A DNA stretch of 64,000 bases from Desulfosarcina alkanivorans (GTDB lineage: Bacteria > Desulfobacterota > Desulfobacteria > Desulfobacterales > Desulfosarcinaceae). The translations under genes and the position numbers were made by a program. Under the pieces are notes generated by a model. That model worked only from the letters and a program-made list of their open reading frames with translations, did not search any database and was not told where the DNA came from. Below are positions 26,147 through 35,213 of the stretch, piece after piece; position 1 is the stretch's first letter, and the number at the start of each line of letters is the position of its first letter. The stretch spans positions 5,828,001 through 5,892,000 of the forward strand of contig NZ_AP021874.1 of assembly GCF_009688945.1 (NCBI RefSeq), read 5' to 3'.

Positions 26147-26192
26147 TTGACACAGGGTTTTCCCCTTTGATAAATGAATGAACATTCATTCA
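26147..26192 (+). promoter_or_regulatory. tetR promoter with overlapping operator, copy B
   Basis: TTGACA (26147-26152) and an ATAAAT-like -10 (about 26170-26175) are followed at once by the near-perfect palindrome TGAATGAACATTCATTCA (26175-26192). Repressor bound there would block transcription initiation, implying autoregulation. Confidence 0.78.
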
Positions 26193-26219
26193 TAAACCGT
26201 CGTTGTCAGGAGGTGCGCC

Positions 26220-26816
26220 ATCGGCACGAAAAAGAAAAACAGGGACAAGTACCGGCGTATCCTCGACGCGGCCATCACCGTATTCGCCCAGCAGGGGTTT
26301 TTTCAGTCGACAATTGCCCAGATTGCCAAAGAGGCCGGTGTGGCGGACGGGACCATCTATCTCTATTTCAAGAACAAGGACGACATTCTGGTCCAGTTTT
26401 ACCAATATAAGGCCCGCCAGATTTTTGAACGATTCCGGGATGCGGTGGATCAGCCGGAAACAGCGGAAGAAAAGTTGCGGTGCCTGATCCGCGTCCATCT
26501 TCAAGAGTTCCAGAAAGACCGCAACATGGCCATCGTTTATCAGGCCGAGACCCATCAGAACCGCAGACTCGGTCATGAACAGATCAAAGAGATGTCCAAG
26601 ATGTACCGGGATATCATATCCGAGGTTGTGGAACTGGGACAGGAAGAGGGGGCGATTCGGAAAGATCTGTACATGGGCATCGTCAAGCGGTTCATCAACG
26701 GCGCGGTCGATGACGTGATCAACTCTTGGATTCATTCCGGCGGTCAATACGATCTGGTTACCATGGCCGACCCGCTGGTGGATTTGTTTATCAGAGGGAT
26801 CGGCAGTCGCGGATAA
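26220..26816 (+). CDS. TetR-family regulator, FadR-like, with probable AUC start
   Basis: A 198-residue TetR-family repressor. The helix-turn-helix is complete: RILDAAITVFAQQGFFQST, then IAQIAKEAGVADGTIYLYFK, and an all-helical ligand-binding half follows. The helix-turn-helix frame has no ATG, GTG or TTG start ahead of it; the only codon properly placed after the strong AGGAGG (26208-26213, 6-nt gap) is ATC at 26220. The first canonical in-frame start, GTG 26340, would delete the DNA-binding domain. Either AUC initiates or one base is wrong in the sequence. Flanking beta-oxidation genes and TGAATGA operators suggest an acyl-CoA-responsive regulator. Confidence 0.85.
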   Translation: MGTKKKNRDKYRRILDAAITVFAQQGFFQSTIAQIAKEAGVADGTIYLYFKNKDDILVQFYQYKARQIFERFRDAVDQPETAEEKLRCLIRVHLQEFQKDRNMAIVYQAETHQNRRLGHEQIKEMSKMYRDIISEVVELGQEEGAIRKDLYMGIVKRFINGAVDDVINSWIHSGGQYDLVTMADPLVDLFIRGIGSRG

Positions 26817-26908
26817 ATTCGACGAAGCCATTAAAATCATAATCGGATGCCGTCATTGTCAGTCGGGCTTGGTGGCGCATCCAACCATCAACAAGGAGAA
26901 TACGGGAT

Positions 26909-28726
26909 ATGGCACAGGTTATAGCGGACCGGAGAGATGTGGATTTCGTGCTGCACGAGCAATTGAACGTGGGCGCGCTGAGCAAACATGAGAAATTCGA
27001 AGAATTCAATAAGAAAACCGTGGATCTGATCATCAGTGAAGCGCGCAACCTGGCAGTCAAAGAGATTCTCCCCACGTTAAAAGACGGTGACGAGCAGGGG
27101 TGCCATCTGGAAAACGGGCAGGTCTCTGTACCGGAAAGTTTCAAGCGCGCTTATGATCTGTTTGTCGAGGGGGAATGGCTGGCCATGCCCGAGGACCCGG
27201 AGTACGGCGGACAGGGGATGCCCCGGACCGTGGCATTGGCCGCCGGTGACTATTTCAATGGTGCCAACTATGCCTTCATGATGTATCCGGGCCTCACCCA
27301 CGGTGCTGCCCTTCTGGTGGAAGCCTTCGGCACGGAACGCCAGAAAAAGCTGTTTCTGAAAAATATGTTTACGGGGACATGGACCGGTACCATGCTTCTG
27401 ACCGAGCCTGAAGCCGGCTCCGACGTGGGCAGCCTTTCCACTACCGCAGTAAAAAATGAAGACGGCACCTACAGTATCTCGGGCAACAAGATTTTTATCT
27501 CTGCCGGCGAACACGACATGGTGGAGAACATCGTACATCCGGTTCTGGCCAGAATCGAAGGTGCACCGGCAGGAACCAAGGGCATCTCCCTTTTTCTGGT
27601 CCCTAAATACCGGGTCAACGATGACGGCAGTCTGGGCGATTTCAATGATGTCGTCTGCACGGGGATCGAGCACAAGATGGGGATCAACGGCAACGCCACC
27701 TGTTCGCTGACCCTGGGCGGAAAGGGCCAGTGCATCGGTGAACTGCTGGGAGAAGAGAACAAGGGCATGCGGGCCATGTTCCTCATGATGAACGAGGCGC
27801 GCCTGCTGGTCGGTATGCAGGGGTTCTGCTGTGCCAGTGCCTCTTACATGAATGCCATCAATTATGCCAGGGAACGGGTTCAGGGGAAAAACCTTCTGCA
27901 GATGATGGACCCCAATGCCGCCTCCGTGCCCATCATTCAGCATCCGGATGTGCGTCGCATGCTGATTTCCATGAAATCCTATGTCGAGGGCATGCGCAGC
28001 CTGCTATACTACGCAGGATATCTCTCCGATCAGATTGCCGTTGCCGATGAGCAGGATGAAAAAGCAAGGCTGCAGGGCATGCTGGACCTGTTGATTCCGA
28101 TTTGCAAAGGATACGTCACCGACAAGGCTTTTGACGTTTGTAGTGCCGGTGTACAGGTATACGGTGGCTATGGCTTCACCAGAGAATATCCCCAGGAACA
28201 GTTGTTGCGTGACTGTCGCATTACCATGATCTATGAGGGCACCAACGGCATCCAGGCCATGGACCTACTGGGACGTAAGCTGGGTATGAACAAAGGCAAG
28301 CCCATCATGGACCTGATGGTCGAGATCCAGAAGACCATTGCGCAGGCCAAAGAGATCGAGGGCCTGAAGGAGTATGCCGCCAAGTTGGAAAAGGCATTGA
28401 ATCGGCTTGGAGAAGTGGCCATGCAACTGGGTGCCACCGCTATGTCTCCCAAGGTGATGAGCGCTTTTGCTTTCGCTCACCCCTTTATGGATGCATCCGG
28501 TGATGTGGTGATGGCATGGATGCTTCTCTGGCGGGGATGTATCGCGGCGGCTAAACTGGAAAAGGGCGCCAAGAAGAAAGATCAGGCCTTTTATGAAGGC
28601 CAGATGAAAAGCCTGCAGTATTTCACCCAGGCCGTGCTTCCCATCACCATGGGAAAGATGGACGCAATCATGACCAACTGCGATGCAGCGGTTGAGATCA
28701 GCGAAGATGCGTTCGGCGGAAAGTAA
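26909..28726 (+). CDS. acyl-CoA dehydrogenase
   Basis: FAD enzyme of beta-oxidation, 605 residues, of the long type with a C-terminal extension beyond the usual 380-residue core. Visible are the FAD/substrate stretch LTEPEAGSDVGSL, the ISGNKIFISAGEHDM loop, VYGGYGFTREYPQEQLLRDC and the IYEGTNGIQAMDLLGRKL segment containing the catalytic Glu. AAGGAG precedes the ATG. It sits directly after the TetR regulator (93 bp), and its electrons would pass to the EtfBA/FadF-like system encoded at 30.9-34.8 kb. Chain-length preference cannot be read. Confidence 0.95.
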   Translation: MAQVIADRRDVDFVLHEQLNVGALSKHEKFEEFNKKTVDLIISEARNLAVKEILPTLKDGDEQGCHLENGQVSVPESFKRAYDLFVEGEWLAMPEDPEYGGQGMPRTVALAAGDYFNGANYAFMMYPGLTHGAALLVEAFGTERQKKLFLKNMFTGTWTGTMLLTEPEAGSDVGSLSTTAVKNEDGTYSISGNKIFISAGEHDMVENIVHPVLARIEGAPAGTKGISLFLVPKYRVNDDGSLGDFNDVVCTGIEHKMGINGNATCSLTLGGKGQCIGELLGEENKGMRAMFLMMNEARLLVGMQGFCCASASYMNAINYARERVQGKNLLQMMDPNAASVPIIQHPDVRRMLISMKSYVEGMRSLLYYAGYLSDQIAVADEQDEKARLQGMLDLLIPICKGYVTDKAFDVCSAGVQVYGGYGFTREYPQEQLLRDCRITMIYEGTNGIQAMDLLGRKLGMNKGKPIMDLMVEIQKTIAQAKEIEGLKEYAAKLEKALNRLGEVAMQLGATAMSPKVMSAFAFAHPFMDASGDVVMAWMLLWRGCIAAAKLEKGAKKKDQAFYEGQMKSLQYFTQAVLPITMGKMDAIMTNCDAAVEISEDAFGGK

Positions 28727-28754
28727 TCTTACCCACCATCCTCAAAAAATAGAT

Positions 28755-28786
28755 GGGGGTTGCACCATGGTGCAACCCCCGTTTTT
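28755..28786 (+). terminator. terminator after acyl-CoA dehydrogenase
   Basis: A perfect 26-bp palindrome (GGGGGTTGCACCA and its complement) followed by GTTTTT. Confidence 0.93.
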
Positions 28787-28830
28787 ACGGCTGAGGCCCA
28801 TTTTCTGCGGATGCAGTCGCATCCTTTTTC

Positions 28831-30519
28831 CTACTTGGCTTTTTGCTGCTCCATGGCCCTGAGATCTTTTTTCAAAACTTTGCCCACATTGGTTTTGGGA
28901 AGTTCCTGACGAAATTCGATTTCTGTCGGCCACTTGTATTTGGCCAGCTTGTCCTCACAGTATTTCAGCAGTTCTTCGGCGGTGGCGGTCTGGCCTTCCT
29001 TCAAGACGACGAACACCTTGACCGCTTCCCCCCGTTTGGGATGAGGGATGCCGATGGCGGTGGCTTCCATCACCTGGGGGTGTTCAAAGAACACCTCTTC
29101 GATGTCCCGGGGATAGACGTTGTATCCGCCGGAGATAATCATGTCTTTCTTGCGGTCCACGATATAAAAATAACCGTCCTCATCCATTTTGGCGATATCA
29201 CCGGTGTGCAGCCAGCCGTCGGTAAGGGTTTCGGCCGTTGCGTCGGGGCGGTTCAAATAGCCCTTCATAATCTGTGGGCCTTTCATCAGAAGCTCGCCTG
29301 TCTCTCCGACGGGAACATCCGTGACGCCGTCGTCGAGACTAACGATACGGCATTCGGTGTCGGATATGGGAAGGCCGATACTACCGATTTTACGCTGCCC
29401 GTTGAACGGGTTGATATGGGTGACCGGGGTGGATTCGGTCAGACCGAAGCCCTCAACGATAACGGCGCCGGTTTTTTTCTCGAACTCGTTGATCACCTCA
29501 ACAGGAAGTGGTGCGCTGCCTGAAAAACAGCCCTTGATGGAGGTGAGATCGGTTTTTTCAATATCGGGATGTTCGAGCATGCCGATATACATGGTGGGCA
29601 CCAGTGGGGCAAATGTAGGCTTGAATTTGCTGATGGCTTCCAGCAGCTGCGGCGGTTGGGGCTTGGGAACCAGGATGTTCCCCCAGCCCTTGTGAATGGC
29701 CAGATTCATCGCGGTGGAGAGGCCGAACACGTGGAAAAAGGGCAGGGCGCCGAGCATGACTTCGTCGCTGCCGAAGCTGGGGAACCACGCCGCTACATGC
29801 TGCACCTGCATGCTCAGGTTGCCGTGGGTCAGCATGACCCCCTTGGAAACACCGGTGGTGCCGCCGGTATACTGGTACATGGCCACATCATCAAAATCCA
29901 GCGGGACTTTCGGCGGATTGGGCGAATACTTCGCCAGCTGGGCCTTCCATTTGTAGAGATGGTCTGCCGGTTTGACGTCGGCGGCCAGTCCTTTTTTCTT
30001 GCCCACCAGCGGGAAAAGCAGGTTTTTGGGAAAAGGGAGGTAGTCGCCGATACTGGTGTATACAATCTGTTTGATTTGTGTCTTCGGCCGAAGGTCGATC
30101 ATTCGGTTTGCAAGCAGATCCAGCGTGATCAGCACTTTCGATCCGGAGTCGTTGAACTGGTGCTCAAGTTCCCGGTCTGAATACAAGGGGTTGTTCATGA
30201 CGGTGATGGCACCGATGCGCATGGTGGCATAGTAGGCCACGACACAGGGGATCACATTGGGCAGCAGGATGGCCACACTGTCGCCTTTTTTTATCCCGAA
30301 ATCGGTGAGGCAGGCGGCAAATCGATTCACCATGTCGTCCAATTTGGCAAAACTGACCTGGTATCCTTGAAACGTCAGGGCCATTTTCTCCGGGAATGCC
30401 CCGGCCGACCGCTTCAGGTAGTCCGGAAGACAGGTCTTTTCATACTTTACGTGCTCGGGAACGTCCTGTTCGTAGTGGGATAGCCATGGTTTTGCCAGAT
30501 AGGGATTGTCAGCTGTCAC
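28831..30519 (-). CDS. fadD: long-chain fatty acid-CoA ligase
   Basis: AMP-forming acyl-CoA synthetase of about 562 residues that activates fatty acids for beta-oxidation. The P-loop-like motif YQYTGGTTGVSKGVMLTHGN, the GFGLTESTPVTHINPF motif, and YFYIVDRKKDMIISGGYNVY with the hinge and Arg are present; the adenylation C-terminus ends with KTNVGKVLKKDLR. The GTG start at 30519 is preferred: AAGGAGG lies five bases upstream, while the longer in-frame ATG at 30615 lacks a site and overlaps the promoter. It converges with the acyl-CoA dehydrogenase gene and is divergent from the fadF-etfBA operon. Confidence 0.95.
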   Translation of the reverse strand: MTADNPYLAKPWLSHYEQDVPEHVKYEKTCLPDYLKRSAGAFPEKMALTFQGYQVSFAKLDDMVNRFAACLTDFGIKKGDSVAILLPNVIPCVVAYYATMRIGAITVMNNPLYSDRELEHQFNDSGSKVLITLDLLANRMIDLRPKTQIKQIVYTSIGDYLPFPKNLLFPLVGKKKGLAADVKPADHLYKWKAQLAKYSPNPPKVPLDFDDVAMYQYTGGTTGVSKGVMLTHGNLSMQVQHVAAWFPSFGSDEVMLGALPFFHVFGLSTAMNLAIHKGWGNILVPKPQPPQLLEAISKFKPTFAPLVPTMYIGMLEHPDIEKTDLTSIKGCFSGSAPLPVEVINEFEKKTGAVIVEGFGLTESTPVTHINPFNGQRKIGSIGLPISDTECRIVSLDDGVTDVPVGETGELLMKGPQIMKGYLNRPDATAETLTDGWLHTGDIAKMDEDGYFYIVDRKKDMIISGGYNVYPRDIEEVFFEHPQVMEATAIGIPHPKRGEAVKVFVVLKEGQTATAEELLKYCEDKLAKYKWPTEIEFRQELPKTNVGKVLKKDLRAMEQQKAK

Positions 30520-30615
30520 AAGCACCTCCTTTTTCCTTGTTTTTCCTTGGCGATCGTAATAAATGGAGCCTTCATGCCTGATGGGTGGGGATTCCAATGA
30601 TGAATCCATTGCCAT

Positions 30616-30644
30616 TTTCTATTTTGAAAAAGTTAATTTGTCAA
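30616..30644 (-). promoter_or_regulatory. fadD promoter
   Basis: Minus strand TTGACA (30644-30639), 17-bp spacer, TAGAAA (30621-30616), about 100 bp before the GTG start. Confidence 0.6.
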
Positions 30645-30779
30645 GAAATTCTATTAGTTAATGGTCTTTTGGCCGTCGATGCATCAGCATTGCAAACCCG
30701 TATGGAACCTATCTCCCTGAAGATTCCCCCGTCCTGTTGGCGGTGGACCCGTTATGAGCAGCTTGTTCAAAATTTTTTC

Positions 30780-30827
30780 TTGACAGGATAGGAATCAGTG
30801 AGTAAAAACTGAATGAATCCTCATTCA
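30780..30827 (+). promoter_or_regulatory. fadF-etfBA promoter with operator, copy C
   Basis: TTGACA (30780-30785), 17-bp spacer and TAAAAA (30803-30808) are followed immediately by TGAATGAATCCTCATTCA (30810-30827), a perfect TGAATGA-N4-TCATTCA palindrome covering the probable transcription start. Confidence 0.8.
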
Positions 30828-30875
30828 TTTTTAAATTTATCTTAATACGAAACCGAAGGGAGAACAAGGGTAAAT

Positions 30876-32945
30876 ATGGAAAATGTGTTGATCGCTCCGG
30901 CCAAGTATTTCTTTCTTTTCATCCCCACAGTGGTTTTTTCGATCCTGATTCCCCTTCTGGGGGTGGCGATGTTTGCCTATATCATGGCCATCCGCATGGC
31001 GCCGCTGGTCAAGGCGGCGCCGGACAACCGATTCGACCATATTCCCCAGCGGATTTACCATGTGTTGAAGATCTGGCTTGGCCAGTATCGTCAACCTCGC
31101 TACATGGTGGCCGGGGTGGTCCATATCATGATCTTCGCCGGATTTCTGATCCTCAGTGTCCGGTCCTGCAGCCTGGTGATCATCGGCATCTCCGAAAACT
31201 TTGTCATGCCGGGATTCGGCGGGGTGGTCGGCCATGTATACAATTTTCTGAAGGACTATGCGGCCACCGTGGTGTTGATAGCCTGTGCCATTGCCGCCTG
31301 GCGCAGGGCCGTGGTCAAACCGGAACGCTACGCCGTGCCCGCCAAATACGGCAAGGATCACACCGCTGAAGCCCTGTTCGTTCTGGGCCTGATCTCGACG
31401 CTGATGATTTCCGAAAGCCTGTTTGAAGCCAGCAGCGTGGCCGCCAACGTCCAAAAAGGCCTGCACGCCGAATTTCTTGCACCGGCCAGTCTGGCCTGGT
31501 TTTTCAAATCCGCCTTGCTTTCCACATCGGTAGAGACGTTGCAGGCCATTCACATCGTTTCATACTACATCCATGATCTGACGTTTTTCTTCTTCCTCTG
31601 TTTTCTGCCCATGGGAAAACACTTTCATGTGATCACATCGCTGTTCAATGTGTTCTTCATGCGCATTGCCCGGGGAAACGTCAAACCGGTTGTACACGGC
31701 ATCAAGGATGAAGAACTGGATGACCTGGAGTCATTCGGCGTCAAACGCCTGGAGGATTTTACCTGGAAGCACATGCTTGATTTTTACTCTTGTGCCGATT
31801 GTGGCCGCTGTTCGGACAACTGTCCGGCCAACGCCGTGGGCCGCCCCCTCTCCCCACGGTTCATTTCCATCAAGGCCCGTGACCTGATGTTCAAGAACTA
31901 CCCCCTCTACCCTTACGGCAGCCCCTTCAAGAAAAGCGATGATCTGATCGGAACCACATTCGAAGAGGACGAGATCTGGTCCTGCACCACCTGCGGCGCC
32001 TGTGAGCAGGAGTGCCCCATCGGCATCGAATACATCGACAAGATCGTGGACCTGCGCCGTGGCATGGTCGATGAGGGCATGGTGCCCCAGAGCCTGCAAA
32101 AGCCCTTGAAGGCCCTTGAAAAACGTGGCAACCCCTGGGGTAAGATGGAGAAGAAACGGGCCGACTGGACCAAGGACCTGCCTGCCGATGTGCCCGTCAA
32201 GGACCTGGCCAAGAAAGACTCCGCCGAGGCCCTCTATTTCGTGGACAGCATCACCTCCTATGACGACCGGATGCAGGAGATTGGCCGAGCCACAGCCACC
32301 GTCCTGTCAAGGGCCGGTGCGGATTTCGGTATTTTGGGCAAGAAGGAGAAAGACAGCGGAAACGAAATTCGTCGGTTTGGTGAAGAAATGTTGTTCCAGA
32401 CCATCAAGGAGACCAATACTGATGCCATTTTGAACAGTGGTGTCAAGCACATCATCACCGCCGACCCACATGCCTACAACGCCCTGAAGAATGACTACCA
32501 GGGGTTGCCGCCGGTGGAACACATCAGCCAGTTTATCGCCCGAAATGTGAAATCCGGCGCCATCCGGCTGAAAGGCGCCAACGGTGACGGCAAGGTCTAT
32601 ACTTATCACGATCCGTGTTACCTGGGACGTCATAACGATGTCTACGACGACCCGCGATCGGCCCTGGATGCCATTGCCGGGCTCAAGCGGGTCGAAATGG
32701 AACGTTGCCGTGACCGTTCCTTCTGCTGCGGCGGTGGGGGACTGATGCTTTTTTATGAACCGGAGGAAGAACAGCGCATGGGGGTTCTTCGGGTGGAGAT
32801 GGCCGCCAAGGCCGGCGCCAACGTGATCGTCACGGCATGCCCTTTCTGCCTGGTCAACATGGAGGATGCCATCAAGGTGGCCGGCATGGAAGGCAAGATG
32901 GAAGCTATCGATCTGTCGGAATTGATTGCCCAGCATATGGAATAG
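30876..32945 (+). CDS. FadF-like ETF:quinone oxidoreductase (membrane Fe-S/CCG protein)
   Basis: A 689-residue membrane protein. The N-terminal half has about five to six hydrophobic helices resembling the haem-b NarI-like domain. Two 4Fe-4S motifs follow (CADCGRCSDNCPA and CTTCGACEQECPIG), then two CCG-type domains, the second with HDPCYLGRHND, SFCCGGGGLM and TACPFCLVN. Such proteins take electrons from EtfBA into the menaquinone pool in anaerobes. In the first CCG domain the usual Cys of PHCYN is Ala (TADPHAYNAL), so that half probably lacks a complete non-cubane cluster. It heads the operon with etfB and etfA and has its own promoter and operator. Confidence 0.9.
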   Translation: MENVLIAPAKYFFLFIPTVVFSILIPLLGVAMFAYIMAIRMAPLVKAAPDNRFDHIPQRIYHVLKIWLGQYRQPRYMVAGVVHIMIFAGFLILSVRSCSLVIIGISENFVMPGFGGVVGHVYNFLKDYAATVVLIACAIAAWRRAVVKPERYAVPAKYGKDHTAEALFVLGLISTLMISESLFEASSVAANVQKGLHAEFLAPASLAWFFKSALLSTSVETLQAIHIVSYYIHDLTFFFFLCFLPMGKHFHVITSLFNVFFMRIARGNVKPVVHGIKDEELDDLESFGVKRLEDFTWKHMLDFYSCADCGRCSDNCPANAVGRPLSPRFISIKARDLMFKNYPLYPYGSPFKKSDDLIGTTFEEDEIWSCTTCGACEQECPIGIEYIDKIVDLRRGMVDEGMVPQSLQKPLKALEKRGNPWGKMEKKRADWTKDLPADVPVKDLAKKDSAEALYFVDSITSYDDRMQEIGRATATVLSRAGADFGILGKKEKDSGNEIRRFGEEMLFQTIKETNTDAILNSGVKHIITADPHAYNALKNDYQGLPPVEHISQFIARNVKSGAIRLKGANGDGKVYTYHDPCYLGRHNDVYDDPRSALDAIAGLKRVEMERCRDRSFCCGGGGLMLFYEPEEEQRMGVLRVEMAAKAGANVIVTACPFCLVNMEDAIKVAGMEGKMEAIDLSELIAQHME

Positions 32946-33063
32946 GAATTTTTAATGTTGAATGATGAATTTTAAATTAGGGATTCCCATGCAAATGAGT
33001 CGATGGAACGCCTATATTCGAAATTCAAAATTTAAAGTTCTGACTTAAAACAGGAGGGTAAAC
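32946..33063 (+). repeat. AT-rich imperfect inverted repeat between fadF and etfB
   Basis: The spacer has AATTTTAAATT-type and AATTCAAAATTTAAA-type blocks (about 32967-32985 and 33022-33045) in inverted orientation, unlike the GC-rich surroundings. It ends with the etfB RBS CAGGAGGG. It looks like a dispersed intergenic palindrome; read-through to etfB is expected. Confidence 0.4.
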
Positions 33064-33852
33064 ATGGAAATCTTGGTGTGTGTAAAACGGGTTCCCGATA
33101 CCGCTGAAAACGAGATCGAGGTCAACGGCGACGGCAGCGATATCGAACGCGACGACCTGGTGTACTCGGTCAACGAGTGGGACAACTACGCCGTGGAAGA
33201 GGCCATCCAGATCCGCGACAACGTGGGCGGCAGCGTGACCGTGGTCACCGTGGGCGACGACGAGTCCGAAGAGGTGCTGCGCCGGGAGATGGCCATGGGC
33301 GCCGACAACGGCCTTTTGCTGAGTGATGACGCCTTCGACGGATCCGACGGCAAGGGCGTGGCCACCCTGCTCAAAGCAGCCGTTGAAAAAGGGAAATACG
33401 ACCTGATCCTAACCGGTGCTCAGGCTGATGACGGGGCGGCCCAGGTGGGTGGCATGCTGGCGGCCATGCTGGACTATCCTTACGCGTCACTGGTCAATAA
33501 AATCGATGTGGATGGCGACAAGCTCAAGGTGGGCCGTGAAATCGAAGGCGGCAACCAGGAGATGAACGAGATTGCGCTGCCCTGCGTATTGTCCATCCAG
33601 ACCGGTATCAACGAACCGCGCTACGTGGGTATCCGCGGCATCCGCAAGGTGGCCTCGGTGGAGATTCCACAGCACGGCGCCGCCGATCTGGGCGTGGACG
33701 CGGCCACTGTGGGCGCCGCCGGCGCCAAGGTCAAGCGCCTTGACTACTTCGTACCTGAAATGGGTGACGGCGCCGAGATGCTGGAAGGCAGCACCGAAGA
33801 GATCATTGCCAAGCTGATCGAACTCTTGAAGGCCAAAGGAGGGTTGAAATAA
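33064..33852 (+). CDS. etfB: electron transfer flavoprotein beta subunit
   Basis: The 262-residue AMP-binding subunit of the ETF heterodimer, which accepts electrons from acyl-CoA dehydrogenase. The start MEILVCVKRVPDTAENEIEV, the NEWDNYAVEEAIQI segment, ILTGAQADDGAAQVGGMLA and the C-terminal PRYVGIRGIRKVA are typical family stretches. A strong AGGAGGG precedes the ATG. Its stop overlaps the etfA start (TAATG). Confidence 0.97.
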   Translation: MEILVCVKRVPDTAENEIEVNGDGSDIERDDLVYSVNEWDNYAVEEAIQIRDNVGGSVTVVTVGDDESEEVLRREMAMGADNGLLLSDDAFDGSDGKGVATLLKAAVEKGKYDLILTGAQADDGAAQVGGMLAAMLDYPYASLVNKIDVDGDKLKVGREIEGGNQEMNEIALPCVLSIQTGINEPRYVGIRGIRKVASVEIPQHGAADLGVDAATVGAAGAKVKRLDYFVPEMGDGAEMLEGSTEEIIAKLIELLKAKGGLK

Positions 33853-34820
33853 TGGCTGATATCTATGCATACATCACACACAAAGGTGGCGTGGCCGACG
33901 ATTCGGCCCTTGAAATGGTGGCTGCGGCCAGGAAAATCGATGCCGGCGCGGCCGTGACCGCCATCGTTACAGGGTCGGGCGCCGACGTTGACGCCGTTGC
34001 CGAAGACGTGGCCGGTTCTTATGCCAAGGTGCTCAAGTTTAACCTGGACGCCCTGGCCTACCCCAATGCAGAAGTCATCCGCAAACTGCTGGTCAACGTG
34101 CTTCCCGGCGACGCCATCGTGCTGGTTCCCCATGACACGTTCGGCATGGACCTGGCCCCCGGCCTGTCCATCAAGCTGGATTCGGCCTTCATTGCCGATG
34201 TGGTGGACATCGAGGGCGTGGACGGGACCGACCTGAAGGTGATTCGCCAGGAGTACAGCGGCATGGTCAGCACCCATGTGACCGCCGATATTTCGGCCGG
34301 GGCGGTCGTCAACGTGCGCCCCGGCGCCTTTGCCCCGGACGAGAGCAAGTCCGCCGGCGGCAGTGTGGAAGACAAGTCCGGTGATGCCGGGGACCTGACG
34401 GCCAAACGCACTTTCCTGGAAATAGTGGAAGCCGAGGTGGGCGACGTGGATATCACCAAGTCCGACGTACTGGTTTCCGTGGGCCGCGGCATCGAGGACG
34501 AAGACAACATCGAGGTGGCCGAAGAACTGGCCGAGGCCATGGGGGCCGTGGTCTCCTGTTCACGGCCCATCGTCGACGCCAAATGGCTTGAGAAGTCCCG
34601 TCAGGTGGGTACCTCCGGCCAGACGGTCAAGCCCAAGGTCTACATGGCCTGCGGCATCTCCGGCAGCTTCCAGCACATGGGCGGCATCAAGGGCTCGCCG
34701 TTCATCGTGGCCATCAACAAGAACGTCAAGGCACCCATCTTCCAAGTGGCCGACGTGGGTATCGAAGCCGACATCCTTGACTTCCTTCCCGAGTTGACTG
34801 AGGCCATCAACGATTTGTAA
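33852..34820 (+). CDS. etfA: electron transfer flavoprotein alpha subunit
   Basis: FAD-binding alpha subunit, 322 residues. The C-terminal FAD domain is intact: SVGRGIEDEDNIEVAEELA, SRPIVDAKWLEKSRQVGTSG, VYMACGISGSFQHMGGIK and INKNVKAPIFQVADVGIEAD. Together with EtfB and the FadF-like protein it forms the route from acyl-CoA oxidation to quinone. Start overlaps the etfB stop by one base. The operon ends at a strong terminator 11 bp downstream. Confidence 0.97.
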   Translation: MADIYAYITHKGGVADDSALEMVAAARKIDAGAAVTAIVTGSGADVDAVAEDVAGSYAKVLKFNLDALAYPNAEVIRKLLVNVLPGDAIVLVPHDTFGMDLAPGLSIKLDSAFIADVVDIEGVDGTDLKVIRQEYSGMVSTHVTADISAGAVVNVRPGAFAPDESKSAGGSVEDKSGDAGDLTAKRTFLEIVEAEVGDVDITKSDVLVSVGRGIEDEDNIEVAEELAEAMGAVVSCSRPIVDAKWLEKSRQVGTSGQTVKPKVYMACGISGSFQHMGGIKGSPFIVAINKNVKAPIFQVADVGIEADILDFLPELTEAINDL

Positions 34821-34830
34821 TTGCTTTTTT

Positions 34831-34876
34831 AACCGGCGGGTTCCTGGCGCTATACCGGGACCCGCCGGTTTTTTTT
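34831..34876 (+). terminator. terminator of the fadF-etfBA operon
   Basis: AACCGGCGGGTTCC and GGGACCCGCCGGTT arms (13-14 bp) followed by eight T's. Confidence 0.95.
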
Positions 34877-35213
34877 GATTGCGGCGATGCCTTTTCCCCG
34901 GTGAGGTCAAGGGGGCGTCACTCGTTCCGTCCGGCTGTTCCTCCCCAGCTTTTTTTCCCGACGTCAAGTTCCCAGCGGCGACTGGCAATTCGGTTCCATG
35001 GCCTGTGGCGCCGCGCCGGTGAGATCCTCGATTGCAACAGTGTTAGATTTCATCTTCGGTTTCAGGCTCCCTGCAGTCCTGACCAAGCCCAATCATCCCA
35101 GCTTTATTTCGAACAAAAATAACTAATGTGTACATCGTTCACGTTTGCTTGACTTGTTTCAGGCTAAAGGATAAAAGACCTTCATTTGGGCAGGACAGGA
35201 GGGCTGTGGATCG
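34877..35213 (+). other. intergenic region with degV promoter
   Basis: 337 bp without a convincing gene. The only signal is TTGACT (35149-35154), 17-bp spacer and TAAAAG (35172-35177), followed by an AGGAGGG RBS for the next gene. Confidence 0.55.

Larger units (their letters stand above)
25781..26219. other. divergent control region metV/tetR
   Basis: 439 bp without a gene. It holds two TGAATG-type palindromes (25994-26011 and 26175-26192) and the tetR promoter (26147-26175). No other structure was seen. Confidence 0.7.
30520..30875. other. divergent control region fadD/fadF
   Basis: 356 bp without a gene holding a fadD promoter on the minus strand and the fadF promoter plus operator on the plus strand. 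Nothing else was recognised. Confidence 0.7.
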
